Shown here piece after piece: positions 1-8,010 of a stretch of 64,000 nt of DNA (the first letter of the stretch is position 1; each line of letters opens with the position of its first letter). The notes under the pieces are model-generated. The model ran no database searches, was not told the origin of the DNA, and saw only the letters and a list, made by a program, of their open reading frames with translations. Source of the DNA: Rhyzopertha dominica (Eukaryota > Arthropoda > Insecta > Coleoptera > Bostrichidae); assembly GCA_025024175.1 (NCBI GenBank), contig QCXZ01000097.1, forward strand, positions 1 through 64,000. Direction: 5' to 3'. A program made the translations under genes and the position numbers.

Positions 1-75
1 GGAATTTTCTTTGTAAATTTGTGCAAGTCGTATTCATTGAGTGCTCGATCCGGCAGTACACTTAAAAGTTTTTTG
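1..75 (-). CDS. Possible edge of an adenain-like protease gene (partial)
   Basis: An open reverse-strand frame runs off the left edge and reads VLPDRALNEYDLHKFTKKIP at its visible end. To my eye this resembles the N-terminal part of the adenovirus-type cysteine protease encoded by Polintons and adintoviruses, which matures capsid proteins. No in-frame ATG is visible: the frame overlaps the last codons of the core-like gene at 62-583 in another phase, so it would need a non-ATG start, an upstream splice or a frameshift. No catalytic residues lie inside the window. The call rests on about 20 residues and on position, so it is tentative. Confidence 0.3.
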
Positions 76-583
76 GTCTTAAAAAAAGACCCAGCCCCTT
101 CTTGTATGGTTTGAGATACAGGCCTTTTCCAATAGCAACTGCCTCCATGGTTCTGTTGTGACGTTCGCTTTCGGCCAATTGCTGACGAGCGTTTTTTACA
201 TCATTCACTGCTTTAGAAATACTGGCTGCTCCAGACGCAATACTTCCTATTGATGTAAGGGCGGCGAAAATAGGCAAGAGGGCTGGTAATACGCCTCCAG
301 TCTTTGGAATTCGAATGACCCGAGTTCGAGGTAACTTTGCACGTTTTCCCGTGACAGTCTTTTTTGCTTCCGAGACAGCAAGTTCAATAGCATCGTTTAA
401 ACTTGCAGGTTTCTTCAATTTCAAAGCAGTTTTCGTTCTTTTTATGATATCGAGCAAAGGAATTTGCTGATTTGCAAATGCATTCTTCCTCTTGTTTAAA
501 CACTTGGAGCCCTTACTTTTGCGTTGATTGATGTTTTTCAATCCCATCCCTAGCTTTGCTTTGGCTTTCATCGCGTTAGCCAC
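62..583 (-). CDS. Basic virion core / pX-like protein of a Polinton-adintovirus block
   Basis: 173 residues. The first 100 are very rich in Lys and Arg (KAKAKLGMGLKN, NQRKSKGSK), as expected for a DNA-binding core protein. Residues about 95-130 are hydrophobic and Ala/Ser-rich (LLPIFAALTSIGSIASGAAS), followed by a short amphipathic helix. The tail ends with GKGLYLKPYKKGLGLFLRP. Small basic proteins with one hydrophobic helix and a Gly-Leu-rich tail are known from adintoviruses and Polintons, where they are compared with adenovirus pX or pVI. It lies 31 bp beyond the phospholipase gene on the same strand, suggesting joint expression. The reading frame is intact. The exact virion role is inference. 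Confidence 0.62.
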   Translation of the reverse strand: MANAMKAKAKLGMGLKNINQRKSKGSKCLNKRKNAFANQQIPLLDIIKRTKTALKLKKPASLNDAIELAVSEAKKTVTGKRAKLPRTRVIRIPKTGGVLPALLPIFAALTSIGSIASGAASISKAVNDVKNARQQLAESERHNRTMEAVAIGKGLYLKPYKKGLGLFLRPKNF

Positions 584-614
584 GAGCCAAGCAGGTATTT
601 TTTCACCTAATAAT

Positions 615-917
615 TTAGAATCTTTTTGATAATACTCGTTGCCAGGCCTTTTCAGCGAGTATCAGGTCGGCTTGATTTCTAGCGCGTGTATCTTTCGTTT
701 GCGAGTAGGCAATGTCGTGTTCTTTACAAGCGGCGTCTAAGGGGTTAATCGAAATGTCTCCACGCTCAAACCTTTTCTGTAATTTTGTACCTGCACCACA
801 AAATCTAAAAGATGGTAGATGCGCCTCGTAGGGTAGGTTGTCTATTAGCGTATTTAGCAGTCCTGCACCACCAACACCAGGACGATGATTAACCCTGGAC
901 TTTGAAATTTTCAACAT
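615..917 (-). CDS. Parvovirus-VP1-like phospholipase A2
   Basis: A 100-residue protein that is almost entirely a secreted/viral-type phospholipase A2 core. The Ca2+-binding loop is FCGAGTKL (about residues 39-46) and the catalytic helix is DAACKEHDIAYSQT (about 62-75), with the His-Asp pair and downstream Tyr of the family. A further Asp sits in NQADLILAEKAW (about 82-93). In parvovirus VP1 this domain breaches the endosomal membrane during entry, and similar domains occur in Polinton/adintovirus-type elements. No signal peptide is seen, in keeping with delivery from inside a virion. The ATG at 917 is preceded on its own strand by a TATA-like gtataaa. It is divergent from the ATPase gene, 100 bp away. 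The frame is intact. Confidence 0.85.
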   Translation of the reverse strand: MLKISKSRVNHRPGVGGAGLLNTLIDNLPYEAHLPSFRFCGAGTKLQKRFERGDISINPLDAACKEHDIAYSQTKDTRARNQADLILAEKAWQRVLSKRF

Positions 918-1017
918 TTTATACGAAAACGCTGTGATGTCTACACATGCGTGTTTTGTTAGACACTAACTTTTCTTTAAATGGGTCGTTCTATTTATTC
1001 TTTAGGCAGTTGTTGAT

Positions 1018-1656
1018 ATGCGCTTCCTTCGGCAAGAAGAGAAATTACCTGTTACCAACATAGATGCGAGCTTCAATGGGGACACCAAGAGACCTTGCAG
1101 GCACAGCAAGCTCTTGCCCAATACGATACGGACACTGATTGTGGGTCCCTCAAACTGTGGAAAAACCAATTTGTTGATAAATTTACTCGAACATCTCAAC
1201 GGATTAAAATTTGAAAACGTTTACGTCTACTCAAAGACGCTCTATCAACCAAAATATGATTACCTTCGTAACCTGCTTTCTGGAATCAAGGGCATCGGAT
1301 ACTACACATTTTCAGAGCACGATGAAGTTATTCCACCTGATGAAGCGAAACCAAACTCCATTTTTATTTTTGATGACGTGGCTTGCCAGAAACAGCATCA
1401 TATGAGAGACTACTTTTGCATGGGACGTCATAGAAATATTGATAGTTTTCATTTATGTCAGTCTTATACACACATTCCAAAGCACCTAATTAGAGAGAAC
1501 GCAAATTTGCTTATAGTTCATGTTTGTGATTTGTTAAATATTAGACACATCTATGAAGACCATATCAATACTGATATGTCTTTCGAACAATTCAGAGAAA
1601 TATGCTCCGAGTGCTGGAAAGACAAATATGGATTTCTGGTTATCAATAAGGTTTGA
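1018..1656 (+). CDS. A32/FtsK-type DNA packaging ATPase
   Basis: 212 residues. Walker A is GPSNCGKT at residues 43-50 and Walker B is SIFIFDDVA at about 114-122. A conserved helix containing LCQSYTHIPKHLIREN follows at about 146-161. This arrangement and length match the genome-packaging ATPase of Polintons, adintoviruses and other double-jelly-roll viruses, which pumps DNA into the procapsid. The start was taken at the first in-frame ATG; 15 bp upstream is a pyrimidine tract ending in TTTAG, so an upstream exon cannot be excluded. The frame is intact. It is the first of the rightward genes and is divergent from the phospholipase gene. Confidence 0.9.
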   Translation: MRFLRQEEKLPVTNIDASFNGDTKRPCRHSKLLPNTIRTLIVGPSNCGKTNLLINLLEHLNGLKFENVYVYSKTLYQPKYDYLRNLLSGIKGIGYYTFSEHDEVIPPDEAKPNSIFIFDDVACQKQHHMRDYFCMGRHRNIDSFHLCQSYTHIPKHLIRENANLLIVHVCDLLNIRHIYEDHINTDMSFEQFREICSECWKDKYGFLVINKV

Positions 1657-1667
1657 TACCTTTATTC

Positions 1668-1710
1668 TTATATAAATAACAAGGTTAACAAGATACATAG
1701 TCAGTCACTC
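1668..1710 (+). promoter_or_regulatory. TATA plus arthropod initiator-like promoter
   Basis: A TATA-like cttatataaataac (1668-1681) is followed about 30 bp later by tcagtcactc (1701-1710), close to the arthropod initiator TCAGT. It lies after the ATPase stop and upstream of the repeat array and the gene at 1983, so it would place the array in a 5' leader. Assigned by sequence only. Confidence 0.4.
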
Positions 1711-1758
1711 TTCAAACGAGGACCTGATCGAACAGGTAATAAGACTGTAGTTAGTGAT

Positions 1759-1934
1759 CAACAGGTCAGGCTGTTCAACAGGTCAGGCTGTTCAACAGGT
1801 CAGGCTGTTCAACAGGTCAGGCTGTTCAACAGTTCAGGCTGTTCAACAGATCAGGCTGTTCAACAGATCAAGCTGTTCCAACAGATCAGGCTGTTCAACA
1901 GATCAAGCTGTTCCAACAGATCTGATCAGCTGTT
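1759..1934. repeat. 17-bp palindromic tandem repeat array
   Basis: About ten head-to-tail copies of a 17-bp unit, caacaggtcaggctgtt. The first four are identical; later copies vary at the middle positions (gg/ag/gt, and caagctgttc with one extra base). Every unit contains the inverted pair AACAG...CTGTT, so each copy is itself a small palindrome. The array fills the gap between the ATPase and the DUF8207-type gene. The open frame across it (NRSGCSTGQAVQQVRLF) follows from the repeat and is not treated as a gene. It could be an enhancer, an iteron-like protein-binding array or simple replication slippage. Confidence 0.92.
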
Positions 1935-1960
1935 AGCTGTTCGCGCTGTTGTCAAGAGCC

Positions 1961-1970
1961 TATAAAATAG
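1961..1970 (+). promoter_or_regulatory. TATA-like box just before the DUF8207-type gene
   Basis: tataaaatag ends only 12 bp before the ATG at 1983. That is too close for a normal TATA-directed start with a leader, but the phospholipase gene on the other strand also has a TATA-like motif touching its ATG, so it may reflect a very short leader. Confidence 0.3.
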
Positions 1971-1982
1971 AGGAGAGAAAAA

Positions 1983-2903
1983 ATGGATCCAGATACGGTT
2001 AATAAAATTATTCAAACCCGCAATGTCATTCGCAAAAAGTATGCTGCCTTAAAGGAGGGAAGATCCGAAGCAGAAGTTGGACTGGAACGCGTCTTCCAGC
2101 CTATTGCAACACCGCTCAAGAAACTGGCTGAACTACCTCAACAAATACAACACTTGCCAGACACGCTCGCTGGTAAACTAAAGACAGAAAAGCTCGAACC
2201 GGACACAAGCATTACATTTGGTTCGACCGACGACATTAATAAAAGGAAATCCTCTTCTTTTGACCAGGATGTTACTTCACCGTCAACATTAGTCACACCC
2301 GACATTAATTTTCAAGACTATTCAGGCACATCTTCAGATTTTTTAGAATATAGTACCAATAAATTTATGGATTCGATAAAGCTAGATGCCAATTACGATT
2401 CTAAATACGGACCACGTTATGATTCGAAAGAGTTTGCCTGGAAAATTGGCGATTCTTCCTTTGCAGTAATTGACTCGAATGCTGTAATAAATGGAAAGGT
2501 TTATCCTCTAACTCCAGGCTTGCAAGAACTTCTATTTTCTCGACATCCTTCGGAGAAGCTGTTCACGGAAAATGACGTTAATTCATATATAGATATTGTT
2601 GAAACAAGTGGAGTTGCACATCGTAATTATGACAGAACGCTGCAGTATGCTGGAAACAAAAATCATAAATATAAACTTATCATGAGTCTTTTAAAGCGTA
2701 ATAAACAATCTCTACCGCATACCGGTTCGGGATTAATGAATTATTCCAAAAATAAGTTGGATTACGTTTACTGGGATGACCCAAATGAATTGGTTAATAG
2801 ACTGAAACTTTTACTGGCATCTCAAGAAGCAGGTCATAATAATCATAAAAAGGAAATTACCTCTATATTGGAAGAGTTAAGGGAGGCAAACATTATCGTT
2901 TAA
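1983..2903 (+). CDS. DUF8207-type protein of insect Polinton-like elements
   Basis: 306 residues. The N-terminal third is charged and helical (TVNKIIQTRNVIRKKYAALK), followed by a linker rich in Ser, Thr and Asp. From about residue 125 there is a compact domain, with FAWKIGDSSFAVIDSN, VYPLTPGLQELLFSRHP and LDYVYWDDPNELVNRLKLLL; it ends with EITSILEELREANIIV. I recognise this C-terminal domain as a protein common in insect genomes and named DUF8207; its biochemical role is unknown. Its place between packaging ATPase and integrase suggests a virion or morphogenesis protein, which is inference. The start follows a purine-rich aggagagaaaaa. The frame is intact. Confidence 0.78.
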   Translation: MDPDTVNKIIQTRNVIRKKYAALKEGRSEAEVGLERVFQPIATPLKKLAELPQQIQHLPDTLAGKLKTEKLEPDTSITFGSTDDINKRKSSSFDQDVTSPSTLVTPDINFQDYSGTSSDFLEYSTNKFMDSIKLDANYDSKYGPRYDSKEFAWKIGDSSFAVIDSNAVINGKVYPLTPGLQELLFSRHPSEKLFTENDVNSYIDIVETSGVAHRNYDRTLQYAGNKNHKYKLIMSLLKRNKQSLPHTGSGLMNYSKNKLDYVYWDDPNELVNRLKLLLASQEAGHNNHKKEITSILEELREANIIV

Positions 2904-2919
2904 ATTGAATAAAATTTTC

Positions 2920-3273
2920 ATGTCTCGCTTCATTTCTAACATGGGTATTGATAAGTTTGGACGTGCCGTCAGCTCTGAAGGTCCACAATCTTCTCATTCA
3001 ATGCCTCTTACTTTTGGATACGTACTAAGATCCGACGGGAATATTGATTTCCAAAGGAAACGTATATGTAACTTATCCAAACCTTTAAATCCGGATGATG
3101 CAGTTACTAAGGAGTTTGTTGATGACGCGTTCAATGCATTAAAAGGTGAACTGCGAAAAAACGTTTACTTCTTGGAGAAGGAAATTGAAACGCTAGTTGT
3201 TCCACCAAAAATATATTACAAACCGGTGGTGAAACATCGAATTCTGCACATAAATCGCATTCAGATGAATTGA
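2920..3273 (+). CDS. Small structural-like protein, C-terminus probably frameshifted
   Basis: About 117 residues from the ATG at 2920; an apparent start at 2905 would be TTG and is less likely. The core DGNIDFQRKRICNLSKPLNP, followed by DDAVTKEFVDDA, resembles a motif of viral fibre or tail-like proteins in which an 'identify-and-label' segment precedes a coiled coil; FNALKGELRKNVYFLEKEIETL is a likely coiled coil. After about residue 96 the frame turns into an unlike tail, while another phase stays open from about 3225 to 3329 with a hydrophilic, helix-like composition. A one- or two-base indel near 3205-3225 is the likely cause. It sits 16 bp after the DUF8207-type gene. A virion fibre or spike role is inference. 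Confidence 0.55.
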   Translation: MSRFISNMGIDKFGRAVSSEGPQSSHSMPLTFGYVLRSDGNIDFQRKRICNLSKPLNPDDAVTKEFVDDAFNALKGELRKNVYFLEKEIETLVVPPKIYYKPVVKHRILHINRIQMN

Positions 3274-3340
3274 TAAAGCTTAAGACTGAATTGTCTAAAT
3301 CCATTGTTGGTGAACAAACCGAGCAGTAAAAAACCACGCA

Positions 3341-3376
3341 TTTTATAAATACGCCATTGTATTCGGTTTTATTGTC
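3341..3376 (+). promoter_or_regulatory. TATA/initiator-like promoter of the integrase gene
   Basis: ttttataaat (3341-3350) is followed about 27 bp later by attgtcatttt (3371-3381), with the integrase ATG at 3396. Spacing fits a TATA-initiator core promoter with a very short leader. Confidence 0.35.
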
Positions 3377-3395
3377 ATTTTCCGAATAAATTGAA

Positions 3396-4322
3396 ATGAG
3401 TAAAGTTCAACTGGTAAACGAGCTACATACTCAGCCACGTCGAAATTTTAAGCGACGTCNAGTGATGGTGAAGGGACTTTTTGATCTCTGGCAAGCTGAT
3501 NTGGTTGAAATGCAGCCTTATGCCTCCGACAATAAAGGGTTCCGTTATCTGCTGACAGTTATCGATGCGTTTTCAAAATATGCTTGGGGCATACCGGTGA
3601 AAAATAAGTCTGGAAACGAAGTGGCTAAGGCGATGGAAAGCATTTTCATTAAAGGACCATCATCAGCACCGGCCAATCTGCAAACCGATTTAGGAACTGA
3701 ATTTTACAATATTCACTTTCAAAAGCTAATGAAGAAATATCATATAAACCATTATTCTACGTATAGTACGTTAAAAGCATCAATAGTCGAAAGGTTCAAT
3801 AGAACTCTTAAAACATGGATGTGGAAGCATTTCAGTTTGAATGGTAATTACAAGTGGATAGACATTCTGCAAGATTTGATTGATAAGTATAATAATACTG
3901 TTCATCGAACAATCAAAATGAAACCTGTCGATGTAAATAAAACCAACGAAAAGAAGCTGTTGGGTTTGGTGTACAGAAAAATTAAGACGTTTCCTTTGCC
4001 AAAGTTCAAAGTCGGCGACAAAGTCCGTATAAGCAAGTACAAACACCTTTTTGAAAAAGGTTACACTCCCAACTATACCACGAAGATTTTTGAAATTGAA
4101 AAAATTAAAATTACCGACCCTGTTACGTATATGCTCAAGGATTATCAAGGACAAACGATTCGCGGTAGCTTTTACGAACAAGAATTGTTAAAAGTCAGAA
4201 ATTCTGATATGTATCTTATTCAAAAAATATTACGCAGAAAGGGTAACAAATTATTTGTAAAATGGTTGGGTTTCTCGAATAAACATAACTCGTGGATCGA
4301 TAAATCTGATGTTTCCAACTAA
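3396..4322 (+). CDS. Retroviral-type integrase with C-terminal chromodomain
   Basis: 308 residues. The DDE core is clear: D35 in LWQAD, D98 in LQTDLGTEF and E132 in KASIVERFNRTL. An SH3-like segment follows (PKFKVGDKVRISKYKHLF, about 213-230). The end is a chromodomain (residues about 271-306, YLIQKILRRKGNKLFVKWLG). This DDE plus chromodomain layout is the Polinton/Maverick integrase, which inserts the linear element into host DNA and makes 6-bp target duplications. Two codons contain an n (residues 22 and 36), so those residues are unknown; otherwise the frame is open. Neighbours on the same strand support membership of one element. Confidence 0.93.
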   Translation: MSKVQLVNELHTQPRRNFKRRXVMVKGLFDLWQADXVEMQPYASDNKGFRYLLTVIDAFSKYAWGIPVKNKSGNEVAKAMESIFIKGPSSAPANLQTDLGTEFYNIHFQKLMKKYHINHYSTYSTLKASIVERFNRTLKTWMWKHFSLNGNYKWIDILQDLIDKYNNTVHRTIKMKPVDVNKTNEKKLLGLVYRKIKTFPLPKFKVGDKVRISKYKHLFEKGYTPNYTTKIFEIEKIKITDPVTYMLKDYQGQTIRGSFYEQELLKVRNSDMYLIQKILRRKGNKLFVKWLGFSNKHNSWIDKSDVSN

Positions 4323-4713
4323 AATTTGTAAATAAGTTCAAGTCAAAAACCTCTGTCGCTCGATATACAGTACGTAGTACTCGCAAACAAAAACTTGTTT
4401 TGCATCTAAAACTTTATATGATAACCTCTGACGTTTAGATAACGTCATCCTGTTTTTTTGAACCAAATAAATTTTGTAAACAGCTTCAAACAGATAACCT
4501 CTAATACTTGGAGTTAAACTGTAAACAGGGTCAAGTAGATAACCATTTTTCTTTGATAGCTTGAAACGTGTATAAACATGTAGGTGCGCTGATGGTGACG
4601 TGTGCAAAAACAGCCTTATATAAGGTAAAGTGCAACCGTGAAATTTTCATTAGTCAAGTTTTCTTGGGTGTTACAGCGTTAAAAAATATACTTTTTTTTT
4701 CTCTACGTGCAAC
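4323..4713 (+). promoter_or_regulatory. Intergenic promoter region with TATA palindrome and repeated gataacc motif
   Basis: No convincing gene. gataacc occurs three times (about 4423, 4492 and 4534), twice as gataacctctga/a. A perfect TATA palindrome cttatataag lies at 4615-4624, about 90 bp before the ATG at 4714, and is the likely core promoter of the secreted-protein gene. A second TATA-like tgtataaac is at 4569. Confidence 0.4.
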
Positions 4714-5514
4714 ATGTACCGAATCGTACTGCTTCTTGTTCTCGTTTCGCGTTACCTGTTTGCCGCGCCGACTATGCAAATTGTGAATCTAGATGGCAAC
4801 AAAGTAGCTCGCATGAAATTTATGGTTAACCTGCCCACCAACGAGACTGTTCAGGTGAATTTGGCGTTCAAATTGTTAACAGCCAGTCCAGCTCTGCCAG
4901 AGTTTAATATTTCGATTCCCGCAACCAATACGTCAACACCAACAGCGTATGCTGAAAATCTCGTCTTGCGATCAACGTCGTCGTCGTCGTCATCAGAAAC
5001 AGATTCTGATGCAACAGATGCATTTACCACGACAACTGAAGAAGCATTTACAGAAGCCACTTTCACAACAGAAACAGCAACCACACCCAGTGAGAAGGAG
5101 AGTGAATATCAAAGTCAGCAAACTGAGGAGTATGGTGGTCAATACAAGGAGACACCGAAAGAATATGTGGATGAACCAAAGCTCTTGACTGTTGAACAAG
5201 CGATAGAAGATTTTCGACAAAACCTGATCATGAAGGAACTCAAAATTGCGGGCATCTTTGAGAGCGAGCAGCCTTTTTACAGACATTTCAAGTTGGAGTA
5301 CGACAACGGAGATACGGTGCCAATTCGCTGTACGTATGTGGCTCATTTTGAAGATCGAAAACTGCAAATTTCCTGCTATGAATACCGTGATTTCGGCACG
5401 CATCGAATACTCTCTAACGGACAGGTGGACGATCAAGCGATGCCGCAATATGGACCAGCATATATTGATGTAAGGAGTGTAAAACAAACGTACGCAATGT
5501 CTATTTCAAAATAA
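4714..5514 (+). CDS. Secreted Ser/Thr-rich protein of unknown family
   Basis: 266 residues. Residues 1-18 are a clear signal peptide (YRIVLLLVLVSRYLFA, likely cut near AAP). NET, NIS and NTS are possible N-glycosylation sites. Residues about 85-135 are a Ser/Thr/Glu-rich linker, probably disordered and possibly O-glycosylated. The last 120 residues look globular, with VEQAIEDFRQNLIMKELK and two Cys. There is no transmembrane segment. A polyadenylation signal aataaa follows at about 5550. I do not recognise the family. It has the same direction as the integrase, so it may be cargo of the virus-like element acting outside the cell or on the particle surface; that is inference. The frame is intact. 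Confidence 0.6.
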   Translation: MYRIVLLLVLVSRYLFAAPTMQIVNLDGNKVARMKFMVNLPTNETVQVNLAFKLLTASPALPEFNISIPATNTSTPTAYAENLVLRSTSSSSSSETDSDATDAFTTTTEEAFTEATFTTETATTPSEKESEYQSQQTEEYGGQYKETPKEYVDEPKLLTVEQAIEDFRQNLIMKELKIAGIFESEQPFYRHFKLEYDNGDTVPIRCTYVAHFEDRKLQISCYEYRDFGTHRILSNGQVDDQAMPQYGPAYIDVRSVKQTYAMSISK

Positions 5515-5633
5515 ATATTCTAATGTATGTATATAGTATATTTTACAATCAATAAACAGATGTAAAAGTGTTTCTTTGTTTCATTTTTAATAAAACCACC
5601 AAGCACTCGCTCTAAAGTGTCAGTCTGCTTAGA

Positions 5634-6134
5634 ATGGCGTTCTTAAGCACAAGTCTGCTAATTTTTGCTGCTTTAATAAATAATACGTTTATTTTACATC
5701 ATGGAATTAATAACGTAGACAAGAGTTTTGTCTGCTTCAACAAGGGCAACGATTCATTTCCATATAACTGGATTCCTCTAAGACCTTCAGCACAAGACGG
5801 TTTACAAGTTTTTAAAATTTCAAACGTATCTGCTATTAACAAACAAGTTGTCGAATACAAAGTTAGACTAGTATTTCCCAACAAAAGTTACGGAGACAGC
5901 CAATGGAGAAAGGTGTTAAACGAAACCTTTATTGCTAACGAATATTCTAGTCAGACGCTCAACACGTCGACAGAATCGCCTCATTTCACTGAAGTCTCGT
6001 TGCAATTTGATTCGAAGACTGCGGTTGTTGTAATGCTCTTCGTATGCACAATAATCTCCGTATCTTATCTAACAAGATCGTTATTTGCGCACTACATGAA
6101 TCAGATACAAAGACATCAGGTAAGAGACGGATGA
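5634..6134 (+). CDS. Type I membrane glycoprotein of unknown family, possible 3' intron
   Basis: 166 residues. An N-terminal signal peptide (FLSTSLLIFAALINNTFIL) is followed by an ectodomain of about 105 residues with possible N-glycosylation at NKS, NET and NTS. One transmembrane helix follows (TAVVVMLFVCTIISVSYL), then a short basic tail. The start follows tcagtctgc, an arthropod initiator-like motif. At 6120 the tail codes over a good splice donor (cag/gtaaga); a matching acceptor (tctttctgttctag) ends at 6179, and splicing would give the tail three other residues and a stop at 6191. It may be a surface protein encoded with the secreted protein upstream. No family recognised. Confidence 0.55.
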   Translation: MAFLSTSLLIFAALINNTFILHHGINNVDKSFVCFNKGNDSFPYNWIPLRPSAQDGLQVFKISNVSAINKQVVEYKVRLVFPNKSYGDSQWRKVLNETFIANEYSSQTLNTSTESPHFTEVSLQFDSKTAVVVMLFVCTIISVSYLTRSLFAHYMNQIQRHQVRDG

Positions 6135-6191
6135 TTGGGGCGTGAATCGAGATTAACAACGTATCTCTTTCTGTTCTAGAACGGCAGCTAA

Positions 6192-7619
6192 TATTGCGGG
6201 GGAAATAAATTAGATTGATGTTTATGTAACCCTTATGTTAACCAATAAAATTAATTAGCCAGTCATTCTGGTTTTATTTCTTTCCCAGTGCGATAACCTA
6301 TTCGATAACTTGCACGCGATGCGAGTCCGTTGCCCGTCAGGAGAGCGTTTGCTAGAACCAGCTCGCCCATAAGAAATTCGCCGTGAGGATCAACTTTTCT
6401 GATCCTCAATGCTTTTAAGATGGTATCAAAAGTGATCCTCACTGGCTTTGAACACCCACATTCCTACTACTAATATTACTAACATATTTTTATTATAGTG
6501 GAAATACTCAACCAGGGCTCATTTTTTAAGAAACCGTTCTTCCTTATAGTGACCACCTTACATTTGAATTTCGGAGTCTCCCGCGAAGCTTGGGACATAT
6601 TAAAAGAATACGCCATTCTTTTGGTCAGACTTTTCTTCTTTATGATATCGCTTCGTTCATGCAAGCTTTGTTCAGCTTTATCTTATCAAATAATTCACGT
6701 CGAGTTCACTTTCAGTACTTGTCCCTCAATTGGGCCTGATTCGCTATTTTTTTTAATAAAAATATGAAAATAATATAAATAATCTTAAGGACATAACAAA
6801 ATCAATGATAACCATTTTCAACAACTGTATTATATGGACAGGTAATAATAATTAGTATAAAATAAGTGTGAAATGTTAATTTTCTTATTTGTGTAAATTT
6901 CATGCTAAAAAGGTTGTTTCTTCAAATCGAGATGAGTCTTCTAGTTTTAACTTCAAATTACATAATATGAATATAACAGACGCATTATATGTTTTTTACT
7001 TTAAAAACTTGTTTTTTCCTTTAGAAAATTAATGTCTTTTTTACTTTAATGTATTTAATTTATATTTGCCATATTCCCAAAATTTTCAACAGCATCTATC
7101 GAGAAAGAGATTTAGTACTCAAACAATGAATTTAGTACCCAACGTATTGCCAACCACTAGGTACTAACACAGAAAAATACTACCAGGAACAACACTGGGA
7201 GCAACTAGAGAGCGGAATTTGTGTATGTGTATGAAATGTGATCGCTTATATGCCTATTGTTCTTTACTTAAACGCACGACAGTTGTAGGGTTTCGAATTA
7301 AATCGTTTGTTACACTTTACTATGAATGATAACATTTGATTTTGGGGGTTTTCTCCAAATATTTTCAATCCCAGCCCACTGTGCACGAATATGTTTCGAG
7401 TCTCCCAGTCTCGGCTGATAGCTGGCTGCTGCGTGACGGCACTTTCTTGGACAAAATATGATATTTCGTTATTTATCAGCGACTTGGTGGTTTTTTCGGT
7501 CTAGCATCATTAATAAACCTGGATTTGGCGACCTTACATTGTATTCATCTATACGGGAGTCTCTATTATCTCTCGACTTGCTGGTAGCGATCTTGTCGGG
7601 CCCATTTAGCTTAACACGT
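6192..7619. other. Non-coding; right flank of the virus-like block, one perfect hairpin
   Basis: No gene supported. gaggatca (6385-6392) and tgatcctc (6400-6407) form a perfect 8-bp hairpin with a 7-base loop, and a third tgatcctc lies near 6435. No Polinton terminal repeat can be recognised because the other end is outside the window. The rest is AT-rich with short open frames that show no protein-like character. Confidence 0.5.
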
Positions 7620-8010
7620 TAAGGGCGGTCCGGCGGTATCGGTGGCGCTAAACGCGCGGACCCGGTGCGGAATTCAGAAAACACCGCTAATCTATGTTTC
7701 ATTCATTCGGCCCCAAACCGTAATAAATTTTTATTTACTCGTAAACTCGGTCTGCATTGCAAAATTGACAGGGCATATTTTATCCGGGGCTTTTACCGCC
7801 GCGCCGGCGGTAATTCTCGGCTCGGACGACCGCGTCGATAAAAATAAGTAAATCATTTTAAAGCAAACGGTTCGAACCTCCTTTGATACCGCCACCATTG
7901 ATATTAAGCGATACCACCCGCGTTATCTCGGCCGCGAGAGCAAAAATTCAAATCCGCTGGAGATGCGAACACATTAGCGGCTTCCCTTCCCGCTTTTACG
8001 TAAGGACACT
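7620..8010. other. GC-rich island, candidate conserved non-coding element
   Basis: About 390 bp with far higher GC than its surroundings (for example gccgcgccggcggtaa, ggacgaccgcgtcgat, ggccgcgagagc). It also contains AT-rich homeodomain-type strings (aataaatttttatttac, taaatcatttta). Open frames are short and unconvincing. It could be a conserved regulatory element or a remnant exon region; only cross-species comparison would tell. Confidence 0.3.

Noticed and set aside
1759..1934. CRISPR-like array
   Set aside because: Units are directly adjacent without spacers, and the setting is eukaryotic.
1754..1936. 60-codon frame NRSGCSTGQAVQQVRLF across the repeat array
   Set aside because: It arises from a 17-bp repeat cycling through frames; no gene context.
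3780..4181. 133-codon reverse frame within the integrase
   Set aside because: Shadow of a clear DDE integrase frame.
4851..5487. Reverse-strand frames of 77 and 164 codons opposite the secreted-protein gene
   Set aside because: Low-complexity shadows of the Ser/Thr/Glu-rich coding strand.
7868..7881. ggttcgaacctc, resembling a tRNA B box
   Set aside because: No A box, acceptor stem or cloverleaf could be drawn around it.
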